NCBI RefSeq assembly: GCF_001044425.1
Contig: NZ_LFML01000085.1
Location: 17,246-81,245, forward strand
From: Streptomyces roseus
GTDB taxonomy: Bacteria; Actinomycetota; Actinomycetes; Streptomycetales; Streptomycetaceae
DNA: 64,000 bases
Direction of reading: 5' to 3'
The translations under genes were made by a program, and so were the position numbers. The stretch's first letter is position 1. Each line of letters opens with the position of its first letter. The notes under the pieces were generated by a model, which had not been told where the DNA came from, did no database searches, and was given only the letters and a program-made list of their open reading frames with translations. Of the stretch, positions 47,301 through 54,484 are shown piece by piece.

Positions 47301-49001
47301 GTCGCCGAAGCGGTGCGCGCGCTGCCCCCCGAACCGGGGAGCCGGTCCGTGCCGAAGCTGCTGCGCGCGCTCGGCGCGGTGCTGGTCCGGGCCGATCTGG
47401 AGCGGGCTCTCGCGGCGGCCCGGCTGGGCGCCGACCCCTGGCAGGCCGAGACGGACGTGCTCAGGGAGGCGTTCGCAGCCACCTGGCAGGCGGGGGCGGG
47501 GGAAGCGGGGGCCGAGGCGGGAGCCGGTGCGGGGGCCGGCGCCGGGGCGGATGCGGGGGCCGAGGCCGCCGCCTGGCGAGCCGCGCTGGACGCCGCGGTG
47601 CGTACGCCGAGCGCCCTGGAGCGATTGCGCCGGCTCCACCGGACGCAGCAGGGCGTACCGGCCGTGCCGGGCTCCCGGGTCCGCCTGAGCACCCTGATCG
47701 ACGTCTACGCCTCGGCCGGCGCCGACGTCCGCCCCGCCCTCATCGACTGGATGACCGACCTCCAGCCGCTCGACGCCCCGCCGTGGACCATCGCCGAGAC
47801 CACGTACGCGACGGCGCCGCGCCCGCGGACGGTACACGCCGACGACCTCGACCAGCCCCGTTCGACCGCACTGCGCGAACGCCTGCTCGCCATGCTGCGG
47901 GCACCCGCTCCGGATCACCGCCGCACCGCGGCCCTGGCGCTCCTCACATGCCCCGAGCCCGAAGCCGTACTGCCCGTGCTCCGCGCGTTCCTGCACGGCA
48001 GCGTCGACGTACCCGTCGACGCCGGCCTGGCCCGCATGCTGCGCGCCATCGGCGAGAGGGAACTGCGCGCGGACGGCATCCTGCACGACAGGGTCGCCCT
48101 CGCGGCGAGCCGGCTCGACGAGCAGGAACTGGAGCCGCTGGTCCCGCTCCTGCTCGACTGGTGGGAACACGACCCGCCGCAGACCAGCTCCGCAGCCGGG
48201 CGGGCGCTGCGCCGCGTCCCCGCCGACGTGCTGGCGCAGCACCTCGGCGGGCGGCTCGACGCCGGCGCCTGGGGGTTCCTCGACCTGCTCCGCGGGCGTC
48301 CCCTGCTGCGTACCCCCGCGCTCACGCAGACCTGTGCGAGGCTGCGCGCCGAAGGACGCGACGACCTCGCGGACGGGCTGCTCCTCGTCGAGGGCCCGCT
48401 GCGCCGCCCGGACGCCGCGCGGCAGGACGCCGCCGCGCTGGCGGCGCTGCGCGAGCGCACCCCGCCCGCGACGACGGCAGCGTCCCGACCCCCGTCCCGG
48501 CAGCAGCTCCTGGAGCAGGCCCGTACCGGCGACCCGATGCGGATACGCCAGGCACTCGCGCGACTGGCCGAGCGACACCGCGGTCCCGAACCGGATCGGG
48601 ACCCGGCGCTGCGGGACCTGATCGAAGAGCTGCTGCACCACCCGAGGCCCAAGGTCCGCCTGCACGCCCACCGGACCTCACGGGCCGTGCTGGACCGGCA
48701 GACCTACCTCCACCACACGTCGGTCCTGCTGCACGACCCGCAGCCGGAGGTGGTGCGCACGGCGATCCGGACTCTCTCGCACGCGCGTTGGGCGCCCGCG
48801 ATCCCGGCCCTGACCGGGCTGCTGGAACACCCCCACCCCACCGTCCGCGGGGCTGCGGCCGAGGGCCTCACCGTCATGGGACCGCCCTCCGTCCCCGCCC
48901 TCAGACACGCCGCCGCCCACGCCCGCCCCGACAGACGCTCCCCGTACACGAAACTCCTCGAACAGATCGCGAGGGGCGCCGACGACGGCCAGGGACCTTG
49001 A
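44304..49001 (+). CDS. Very large HEAT-repeat protein
   Basis: A 1565-residue soluble protein made of tandem HEAT-type helical repeats from end to end, for example RARAHRLLRHRDRHVRKHVI, ATAIAACLDHPNMNIKKTAA and the last three (LRDLIEELLHHPRPKVRLHA, SVLLHDPQPEVVRTAIRTLS, LTGLLEHPHPTVRGAAAEGL). A low-complexity Ala/Gly/Glu stretch lies near residues 1062-1092. There is no catalytic motif, signal peptide or membrane segment. Such arrays act as protein-binding scaffolds. The next gene, 80 bp downstream on the same strand, is a transmembrane Ser/Thr kinase, so a shared pathway is plausible but unproven. Confidence 0.8.
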   Translation: MITPALQPFHDVLRRADIGRPAELPDARHCPPPVFAALVRSDDPRLRHLGLVLLNERVTSGRTDDEEETAELAALLPAVVEGPPESALVLARLHERLGPYRRGLRRPSWRTAELPARVRIAWLRAELLNEPTVIRTEPRGELLYQAVRELTVARAHRPEQLVSELAAGGDPVLQAAALRLAREGLHAALLAPARVRGYLIGLTGVDSAAVSAAALAELAEPWAASAPLPPGRLSPCLAADAVITRPEAADAALAAAARHGHRGLLRQVLQDPDLPPGLRRRAMELLGDLADREDIGALTAVAAGDPLLFGGPAVACLRGLHRRGHFPRDAHVPAVIGLALTDHSIPPHEIATVLFTCRQTMLRVLLDADPGDPSWPRRLALLVALAGQGTGELPIGDAITGALPSAPAPGPFLDAIRALRHADAEEAVIALLPAAPAAALEALEAIGGRRTTTALREGLGLAAAEGAGVIAPHLRAVRGRALEVLWHLTDDPARRRALLGRLDPADLPARIATDLGGPDERELALLSSHLDPDEPVAALCTLAAHGAAGTLPALSDLLLRIVAELAASREPGADAPRPEGSRAAGEPAVPQEVLAALEGLGRRLYERGRIRPSCLLDAATGREAGQALAATVVLDLLDRPGLSDAEQAILLELLLRAPYAGTRARAHRLLRHRDRHVRKHVIALLARDADGDDAQALSATLIALTAAEDVQSVRQALLALGHARARWAATAIAACLDHPNMNIKKTAAQVLVRAGTPAAVPALLRRLGRHDNPGLRALLVEALRAVLGDAYPATVLAAAEHGEDRRTRELLLAGLDGALSARSVRALDDQASPVAPTLLALVAAGRVGLAAGTAGELSTAMARHGITPPAASGPGPDGGADPDVRSLAARGWDPAVALRIAGRHEQPSPARLRELRELRPMLGEWLGLAASEPAARGRVLRLVLRLCPAPWTAGELRVFARSTGVLLDGLEGAAAEDLHGLLVVLEALAPTLPAAQRQVVAEAVRALPPEPGSRSVPKLLRALGAVLVRADLERALAAARLGADPWQAETDVLREAFAATWQAGAGEAGAEAGAGAGAGAGADAGAEAAAWRAALDAAVRTPSALERLRRLHRTQQGVPAVPGSRVRLSTLIDVYASAGADVRPALIDWMTDLQPLDAPPWTIAETTYATAPRPRTVHADDLDQPRSTALRERLLAMLRAPAPDHRRTAALALLTCPEPEAVLPVLRAFLHGSVDVPVDAGLARMLRAIGERELRADGILHDRVALAASRLDEQELEPLVPLLLDWWEHDPPQTSSAAGRALRRVPADVLAQHLGGRLDAGAWGFLDLLRGRPLLRTPALTQTCARLRAEGRDDLADGLLLVEGPLRRPDAARQDAAALAALRERTPPATTAASRPPSRQQLLEQARTGDPMRIRQALARLAERHRGPEPDRDPALRDLIEELLHHPRPKVRLHAHRTSRAVLDRQTYLHHTSVLLHDPQPEVVRTAIRTLSHARWAPAIPALTGLLEHPHPTVRGAAAEGLTVMGPPSVPALRHAAAHARPDRRSPYTKLLEQIARGADDGQGP

Positions 49002-49081
49002 CGATCACGCGACGATCACGCCTCTACACTCGAATCCCATCAGGCCGCCGACGGACGGCCGGTGAGGAAACGGAGCGTGCG

Positions 49082-50584
49082 GTGCCGGTGCCATCAGGGC
49101 AAGCGCGAGACGGCTACCTGGTCGGCAAGGTGCTCGCGGGGCGCTACCGGGTGACCGAGGTGATCGGTCGCGGCGGCATGGGAGTGGTCGCGCGGGCGGT
49201 CGACGAGGCGCTCGGCCGGGAGGTCGCCGTCAAGGTGCTGCGGGCCTACACCGACGCGAGCCCCGCCGAACTGGCCCACATGCGGAACCGGATGCAGCGC
49301 GAGGCGCGGGCCGCCGCGCGCATCCGGCACGACGGCGTGGTCACGGTGCACGACGTGACCGAGGAACAGGGGCTGCCGGTCATCGTGATGGAGCTCGTCG
49401 ACGGGCCCTCGCTCGACGAGGTGGTGGGCGAGCGCGGCCCGCTGGACCCGTACGAGGCTGCCGCGATCGGCGCGAAGCTGATGGGCGCGCTCGACGCCGC
49501 GCACCGGGCCGGCATCCTGCACCGGGACGTGAAGCCGGGCAACGTGCTGCTGGAGCGGGGCGGCCGGGTCGTACTGACCGACTTCGGCATAGCCACCATG
49601 CAGGCTGCCGGCGACGAGGAGATGGCGAAGCTGACCCGCAGCGGCCAGCTCGTCGGCTCGCTGGACTACCTTCCGCCGGAGCGCGCGCAGGGCAGGGAGC
49701 CCGGCCCGGCCTCGGACATCTGGTCCCTCGGGATGACCCTGTACGCCGCGGTGGAGGGCGTCTCGCCGTTCCGCCGCACCTCCGTGTGGTCCACGCTGGC
49801 CGCGATCGTCGCCGAACCGCTGCCCGCGCCCCGCCGGGCGGGACCGCTCGGGCCGGTGCTGCCGGCGCTGATGGCGAAGGCGCCGGAGAGCCGCCCCAGC
49901 GCCGACCAGGCCCGCGCGATGCTGGAGGCGGTGGCGGGGAGCGGGACGGCTCCCGCGGCCGGGGCCCGCGCCCCCGCGCCGATCCCCGCCCCGCCGTCCG
50001 TACGCTCGCCCGCTCCGGTTCCCGGCTTCGGCCCCCCGCCGCCGTTCGGCGACGCATCGTTCCCCCCGCTCAGGCCCCCGCCGGGTCAGCCCGTCACGGC
50101 CCCGCAGGCCGGCTCGTCGGCCACGGGCCGGGCCGGGCGCCGCGCTCGCGTCGCGATGGCCGTCGCGGTCGTCGCCGTACTCGGCGCGGGCGGTGTCACG
50201 TACGCCGTGGTCCCGGGCGGCGACGACCGGGTGCGGGCCGCAACCCCGAAGCCGCCGACGGCCGACGCGCAGCCGGACGGGACACCGGCCGCCCCGGCGC
50301 GGCCGGGCCCCGCACCGACGGGCTGCGCGGGCTGGACGCACAGCGACCCGAAGCCGGGCACCTACGGCTACATCTCGGGCGACCACCACCTCCTGGCCGC
50401 CCCGTACCAGCCGTGCCCCGCCGGCGCGCTGGTGAAGGACGGCACGAAGCTCTGGTACCAGTGCTATGTCGTCAACTCGTACGGAAACCAGTGGACGTAC
50501 GTCCGCGTGGACGGAACGAACACGACGGGCTGGCTGTACAACCGCGACCTCACCCGCCAGAAGGGCTCGTCCCCGCCCTGCTGA
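49082..50584 (+). CDS. Transmembrane Ser/Thr protein kinase with extracellular SH3-like domain
   Basis: A 500-residue PknB-type kinase. The kinase domain has GRGGMGVV (29-36), the ATP-binding Lys51 in VAVKVL, HRDVKPGN with Asp149, and DFGIA at 167. A Pro-rich linker follows, then one membrane helix (about 355-378) and an external Cys-containing domain that resembles a bacterial SH3 fold (WYQCYVVNSYGNQWTYVRV, TTGWLYNRDLTR). It would sense something outside the membrane. GTG 49082 is chosen because GGAG lies 6 bases before it and the kinase domain begins soon after; longer readings into the HEAT gene are shadows. Confidence 0.9.
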   Translation: MPVPSGQARDGYLVGKVLAGRYRVTEVIGRGGMGVVARAVDEALGREVAVKVLRAYTDASPAELAHMRNRMQREARAAARIRHDGVVTVHDVTEEQGLPVIVMELVDGPSLDEVVGERGPLDPYEAAAIGAKLMGALDAAHRAGILHRDVKPGNVLLERGGRVVLTDFGIATMQAAGDEEMAKLTRSGQLVGSLDYLPPERAQGREPGPASDIWSLGMTLYAAVEGVSPFRRTSVWSTLAAIVAEPLPAPRRAGPLGPVLPALMAKAPESRPSADQARAMLEAVAGSGTAPAAGARAPAPIPAPPSVRSPAPVPGFGPPPPFGDASFPPLRPPPGQPVTAPQAGSSATGRAGRRARVAMAVAVVAVLGAGGVTYAVVPGGDDRVRAATPKPPTADAQPDGTPAAPARPGPAPTGCAGWTHSDPKPGTYGYISGDHHLLAAPYQPCPAGALVKDGTKLWYQCYVVNSYGNQWTYVRVDGTNTTGWLYNRDLTRQKGSSPPC

Positions 50585-50619
50585 GCCAACCCCCGACGCC
50601 CGCCGAAGAGGAGTGCCGG

Positions 50620-50853
50620 ATGGCCGCGATGGCGTATTTCCGCAAGGTCTCGGAGACGGAGGAAGCCGTGGAGTACGCATTCGGCGACGACCCGGACCGT
50701 CTTGAACGCCGATTGACCATGGACAAGGCGTCCGGCACCTCGACGGCCCAGGACGCGCGGATCGACCACACGTTCCTGAAGGCGTCGAGAAAACTCAACG
50801 CGCTGCACACGGAGCGGGGTGTGTGGCCGGAGCGGGGGATGAGCGTCAGCTGA
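50620..50853 (+). CDS. Small conserved protein of unknown function
   Basis: A 77-residue product beginning MAAMAYFRKVSETEEAVEYAF, with GAAGAGGAG placed correctly before the ATG. It contains EYAFGDDPDRLERRLTMDK and ends in a basic region. It looks like a small streptomycete protein I have seen without known function. It starts 36 bp after the kinase stop and is probably on the same transcript. Confidence 0.65.
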   Translation: MAAMAYFRKVSETEEAVEYAFGDDPDRLERRLTMDKASGTSTAQDARIDHTFLKASRKLNALHTERGVWPERGMSVS

Positions 50854-50942
50854 CGTGGCCCGCGGCGGCTGATCGAGCGGGGCGGTCGGGGCGGCGGGCG
50901 TGGCGTCGCGAGGTATGCGGGCTGTCGGGTGATGATGCCGCA

Positions 50943-51578
50943 GTGCGACTTGATCACGTGTCCTATGCGGTGGCCCGCGACAGCTTCGTCTCGACCGTCC
51001 AGTGGATCGGATCGGCCCTCGGCGGCGGGTTCGTCGACGGAGGGGTGCACCCGCGGTTCGGCACCCGCAATTTCGTTCTTCCGCTGAGCGGCGGCACCTA
51101 TGTCGAGGTCGTCACGACCCTCGACCACCCCGCCGCCGACCGCGCACCCTTCGGCCAGGCGGTGGCGCGCCGCGCCGCCGAGGGCGGCGGCTGGCTCGGT
51201 TGGGTGGTCTCCGTCGACGACATCGCCCCGGTCGAGGCCCGCCTCGGCCGCACTTCGGCCGAGGGCCACCGTGTCCGCCCCGACGGGTTCGACCTGAGGT
51301 GGAAGCAGATCGGCCTGCTGGAACTGATGGAAGACCCGCAACTGCCTTACTTCCTGCAGTGGTTGGTCCCCACCGAGGAACGACCGAGCGCCGACCCGCG
51401 TACCCCGACCACCATCCGCGGCGTATCCATCGCCGGCGAGGCATCCTCCATCGCCGAATTCCTGGGCGAACCGGCCGACCACCCCCTCGACCAGATCGAC
51501 GTCACCTGGGTCGAGGACGAGGAACCGGGCCTGGTCTCGGTGGAGTTCGCCACCGCCCGCGGCCCGGTCACCATCTGA
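50943..51578 (+). CDS. VOC-family (glyoxalase-like) protein
   Basis: 211 residues. A glyoxalase-like domain starts at VRLDHVSYAVAR and contains RNFVLPLSGGTYVEVVT, GWLGWVVSVDDIAPVEARLG and KQIGLLELMEDPQLPYFLQW. A conserved His near the start and Glu residues at the strand ends could bind a metal, but the full VOC set is not certain. Starts at GTG 50943. Substrate unknown. It is the last clearly chromosomal gene before the corA junction. Confidence 0.8.
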   Translation: MRLDHVSYAVARDSFVSTVQWIGSALGGGFVDGGVHPRFGTRNFVLPLSGGTYVEVVTTLDHPAADRAPFGQAVARRAAEGGGWLGWVVSVDDIAPVEARLGRTSAEGHRVRPDGFDLRWKQIGLLELMEDPQLPYFLQWLVPTEERPSADPRTPTTIRGVSIAGEASSIAEFLGEPADHPLDQIDVTWVEDEEPGLVSVEFATARGPVTI

Positions 51579-51789
51579 CCGGGGCGGACCTCCCCGACGA
51601 TCCGCTCGTCGCCCACCGTCCACAAGCGGCAAAGATCGCCGACGGTGCGGGCAGGGCAGTCCAAGGTACGGGGAGGGGCCGGCGTGGGCGGTCCGGTGAT
51701 GCCCCCGCAACTCCCCATTGAGAAGACGCGGGCGGGCCACTCCCAGGACTTCGCAAAAGCTGGGCTGATCCACGGTGCCGACGTGCCGC

Positions 51790-51986
51790 CTACAGCCAAT
51801 CGCGCTTCTTGAAGATCACGTACAGGCTCGTGCAGACCACCGCCATCAGCAGGATCGCGAAGGGGTAGCCCGCCGCCCAGTGCAGTTCGGGCATCGTCTC
51901 GAAGTTCATGCCGTAGATCGTGCCGACCAGGGTGGGGGCGAAGAGGATGGCCGCCCACGAGGAGATCTTCTTGAAGTCGTCACCCT
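51790..51986 (-). pseudogene. corA: 3' fragment of a CorA magnesium transporter, cut by an insertion
   Basis: The last 65 codons of CorA remain: DDFKKISSWAAIL, the diagnostic pore motif YGMNF, the second helix FAILLMAVVCTSLYVIF and the end KKRDWL. Upstream of GDDF the reading frame continues into unrelated sequence with no CorA similarity, so the N-terminal 250 or more residues have been separated. The break falls exactly in a 19-bp sequence repeated at 53425. The 5' part is expected beyond the right end of the island, outside this window. Confidence 0.82.
51968..51986. repeat. att-like core, left junction in corA
   Basis: TTCTTGAAGTCGTCACCCT, identical to 53425-53443. On its left is corA coding sequence. 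On its right is element DNA whose first 50 bp resemble the right flank of the second copy (GCTGACCTGCGGAA against GTTGACCCGCGGAA at the same offset of 6 bp, then AGAGGT and CTGACC in both). CTGACCTGCG recurs 30 bp apart (51994 and 52024), like integrase arm sites. Confidence 0.7.
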
Positions 51987-52197
51987 CACGCCGCTGACCT
52001 GCGGAAGGTACCCCAGAGAGGTCCTGACCTGCGACGTTGCACCTTTCCGACCCTTTCGCGGTGCTGCCCGTGTATGCGGTCGATACTCCCCAGGTACTCC
52101 CCAACGGGCATTCATTCTCCCCAGTTTCTCCCCAGCCGACGCCGAGACCGTCGCCGACGAGAGTGCAATTCAGTCGTCGAGACAACGCGCGTCAGAG

Positions 52198-53403
52198 CTA
52201 CAGAGCCCACAAGGGGGCGTACCGCAAGAGAAGTCTCTTGCTGCCGCGGCGGTCGAAGTTCACGACCAGCTGAGTCTCATCGCCTGATCCGCGCAGTCCG
52301 ACAACCGTTCCCCTGCCAAAGTCGTCGTGCTCGACACGGTCGCCAATACTCACCGTGCCCGACCGAACAGGCACCTTCGGCAGGGGGAGGCCCTCCCATT
52401 CCAGCAGCTGCGGGATCTCCGGGAGCTGGCTGCCGTCTCGTGGCCGGACGGACCACCAGTCGACAGGCGGCTTCGTGTCGCTGTCTGCGGGATTGTCGTA
52501 CTCGGGCGCTCCACCGAGGAGTGGGTACGGGGCAGGCGCCATTTGCGGTGCGGCACGAGTTTCCTCTTGCCGTATCGGCAACTGCACCTCGGTCGGTGTA
52601 GGGGCGGTCAACAGCTTGAGACATTGCTTCACCGAAGGACGCTGTTCGCGACTTTTTTGCAGGCAGTGGGTGAGTAAGAGCCGAAGGCCTGCAGGTACAG
52701 CCGCCAGATCGGGCTCCTCGTGAACGACCCGGTACAGCAAGGCGTGTGCCGAATCTGCGATCCCGAAGGGGCCGTGCCCAGTTGCGGCGAAGGCCAGTAC
52801 CGACCCGAGGGAGAAGACATCGCTCTCCGTTCCCGTCCCCGCGCCGACAACCTGCTCCGGTGACATGAAGGCAGGGGTGCCCATCGCGGCGCCCGTGCCC
52901 GTGAGTGCCGTACCACCCTCAAGGGCCTTGGCGATGCCGAAGTCGATGACACGGGGCCCGTCGTCGGTCACGAGGATGTTGGAGGGTTTCAGGTCCCTGT
53001 GTACCAAGCCGGCCCGGTGGATGTCCCGAAGCGCCTCTGCAAGTCCCGCCCCCAGTCTGCGGACCTGTGGCTCGGGCAGCGGTCCCTGGGCAGCCACCAA
53101 GCTGCCCAGGTCGGGCGCATCGACATGGGCGGTCGCGACCCACGGCACCTGGGCATCCGGATCTGCGTCGACGACGGCAGCCGTCCAGAAACCACCGACT
53201 CTCTGGGCCGCCTCGATCTCGCGCCGAAAGCGGCGGCGGAACTCGGGTACCTCCGCTAATTCAGGACGGACGACTTTGACGGCCACCGGCCGACCACTGG
53301 GCGACCGCGCCAGATTGACCTTCCCCATTCCGCCTGCGCCCAGCCTGCCGACCAACCGGTAAGGCCCCACGTCAGTCGGGTCACCTTCGAGAAGCGTGTC
53401 CAC
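52198..53403 (-). CDS. Soluble Ser/Thr kinase fused to a UvrD/PcrA-type Tudor-like domain
   Basis: 401 residues. Residues 1-265 are a eukaryotic-type kinase with LGAGGMGKV (21-29), Lys43, HRDLKPSN with Asp137, DFGIA at 154 and GTPAFMSPEQ. No membrane helix follows, unlike most Streptomyces kinases. After an 80-residue linker, residues 352-401 (SIGDRVEHDDFGRGTVVGL, then a conserved end KRLLLRYAPLWAL) match the C-terminal Tudor-like domain of UvrD/PcrA helicases, which contacts RNA polymerase in those proteins. The fusion suggests phosphorylation aimed at transcription or DNA-repair machinery. It is the only gene between the two att-like repeats. Confidence 0.85.
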   Translation of the reverse strand: MDTLLEGDPTDVGPYRLVGRLGAGGMGKVNLARSPSGRPVAVKVVRPELAEVPEFRRRFRREIEAAQRVGGFWTAAVVDADPDAQVPWVATAHVDAPDLGSLVAAQGPLPEPQVRRLGAGLAEALRDIHRAGLVHRDLKPSNILVTDDGPRVIDFGIAKALEGGTALTGTGAAMGTPAFMSPEQVVGAGTGTESDVFSLGSVLAFAATGHGPFGIADSAHALLYRVVHEEPDLAAVPAGLRLLLTHCLQKSREQRPSVKQCLKLLTAPTPTEVQLPIRQEETRAAPQMAPAPYPLLGGAPEYDNPADSDTKPPVDWWSVRPRDGSQLPEIPQLLEWEGLPLPKVPVRSGTVSIGDRVEHDDFGRGTVVGLRGSGDETQLVVNFDRRGSKRLLLRYAPLWAL

Positions 53404-53424
53404 CGTTCCCCAAGCTCCTAGATT

Positions 53425-53443
53425 TTCTTGAAGTCGTCACCCT
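53425..53443. repeat. att-like core, second copy between two elements
   Basis: TTCTTGAAGTCGTCACCCT again. Here neither side is corA: reading the corA frame gives stop codons on both sides of GDDFKKI. The right flank resembles that of the first copy. It is best explained as the junction of two tandemly inserted elements. Confidence 0.7.
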
Positions 53444-53516
53444 AGGCTGGTTGACCCGCGGAAATTGATCGGAGAGGTGTTCTGACCGTGACGCGCCGGG
53501 GCCGGGCCCGGTACGC

Positions 53517-54440
53517 CTACGAGCCGATCTTGCGCCCGATATAGGCGATCTCCAGTGCCCCCTCGTTCGGCATGAGCCGGAAGTGCAGTCGGCCGGCGCC
53601 GGGAGTGAAGCGGCCGTGCAAGTCGTAGCAGTGCTCCTCGCCGCCCTCGTCCGTGAAAAGACACAGGCGCCTGCGCTGCTCGTGCTCCGAGCTGACGTTT
53701 GCCCCCTGCCAGGCGGGGACGGCTGCCACGGTCGGCTCCCACCGCGCGGCCGACTCCTCCAGCCGCGCCAGCAGCCCGCGCACCTGGACGAATGCCGGCG
53801 GCTGGAGGGCATCCAGATCCTGCCGGACCCGGGGAAGGAACCGCAGCGAGGGGAAGAAGTCGGCCCGCTCCTCCCACAACCGCGCCGGGGAGTCGACGGC
53901 GTCGAGCCCGCTGGACCTGCCCCACTGCTCGTGCGGCTTGAGGTCGACGGGACGGGAACCGTGGCGCACGGACTCCTTGGTCTCGGCCATCACCAGTTCG
54001 CCCCCGGTGTCCTCGACCAACGTGCGGACAGTGACCTCCAGCCATGACCGATGCCAGGCGGTCGACACCGGCAGGCTGACGCAGAGGCTCTCCATGAGAT
54101 GGGCGGCACCGATCCCCTCGACTCGTGCGCCGGCGTACTCGTACTCGATCTCGCCGGCTGTCGTGTCTTGAGGCAGGACATCGGTGAAGGGGGCCCGGTT
54201 GCGCAGGGCCTTGATGTACTGGCGCTGAGTGCGATGGCGGTTGTCGGCTGCCCACTGCTGGTAGAAGTACCCCCGGGCCAGCTCGGAGGAGGGCAGCGGA
54301 GTCTGGGTGACGAGAGCAATCTCGCGCCACGACCGGGCTTCGCGAAGTACCCGGATCAGCTCGTCCATCGCCTCGCCGACCTCTGTCGGCGAGGCGTTCG
54401 AAGTGCAGGATCGCTCGTTGAGAAACAGCAGAAGTGGCAC
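53517..54440 (-). CDS. Unknown protein, third gene of DUF262-DUF3696 operon
   Basis: A 307-residue protein I do not recognise. It starts at GTG 54440 (VPLLLFLNERSCTSN), 44 bp after the DUF3696 gene. Notable parts are RSWREIALVTQTPLPSSEL, QYIKALRNRAPF, VMAETKESVRHGSRP, and a C-terminal module ending GRLHFRLMPNEGALEIAYIG, which is reminiscent of the strand order in RelE/ParE-like toxins or RNA-binding folds, though only weakly. No signal or membrane segment. As the last gene of a presumed defence operon it is the best candidate effector, by position only. Confidence 0.7.
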   Translation of the reverse strand: MPLLLFLNERSCTSNASPTEVGEAMDELIRVLREARSWREIALVTQTPLPSSELARGYFYQQWAADNRHRTQRQYIKALRNRAPFTDVLPQDTTAGEIEYEYAGARVEGIGAAHLMESLCVSLPVSTAWHRSWLEVTVRTLVEDTGGELVMAETKESVRHGSRPVDLKPHEQWGRSSGLDAVDSPARLWEERADFFPSLRFLPRVRQDLDALQPPAFVQVRGLLARLEESAARWEPTVAAVPAWQGANVSSEHEQRRRLCLFTDEGGEEHCYDLHGRFTPGAGRLHFRLMPNEGALEIAYIGRKIGS

Positions 54441-54484
54441 GCCCGCCCCCAGGTGTGATGACCACGAATCCTTGCAGGTTCTGC

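Larger units (their letters stand above)
51968..53443. mobile_element. Small unit bounded by att-like repeats, carrying only a kinase gene
   Basis: A 1.46-kb segment between the two 19-bp direct repeats. It contains one gene, the kinase/Tudor fusion, and about 210 bp of non-coding DNA (51987-52197). It has no integrase, so if it moved it did so with enzymes supplied in trans, as proposed for cis-mobilisable elements. Inferred from repeat position only. Confidence 0.5.

Noticed and set aside
51579..51789. Possible transposase remnant left of the corA fragment
   Set aside because: Both strands were read in all frames and no transposase motif or terminal inverted repeat could be supported; treated as plain intergenic DNA.
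51987..52185. Extension of the corA frame upstream to an ATG at 52185
   Set aside because: The added 65 residues have no CorA similarity and lie in element DNA right of the att-like core, so the start is accidental.
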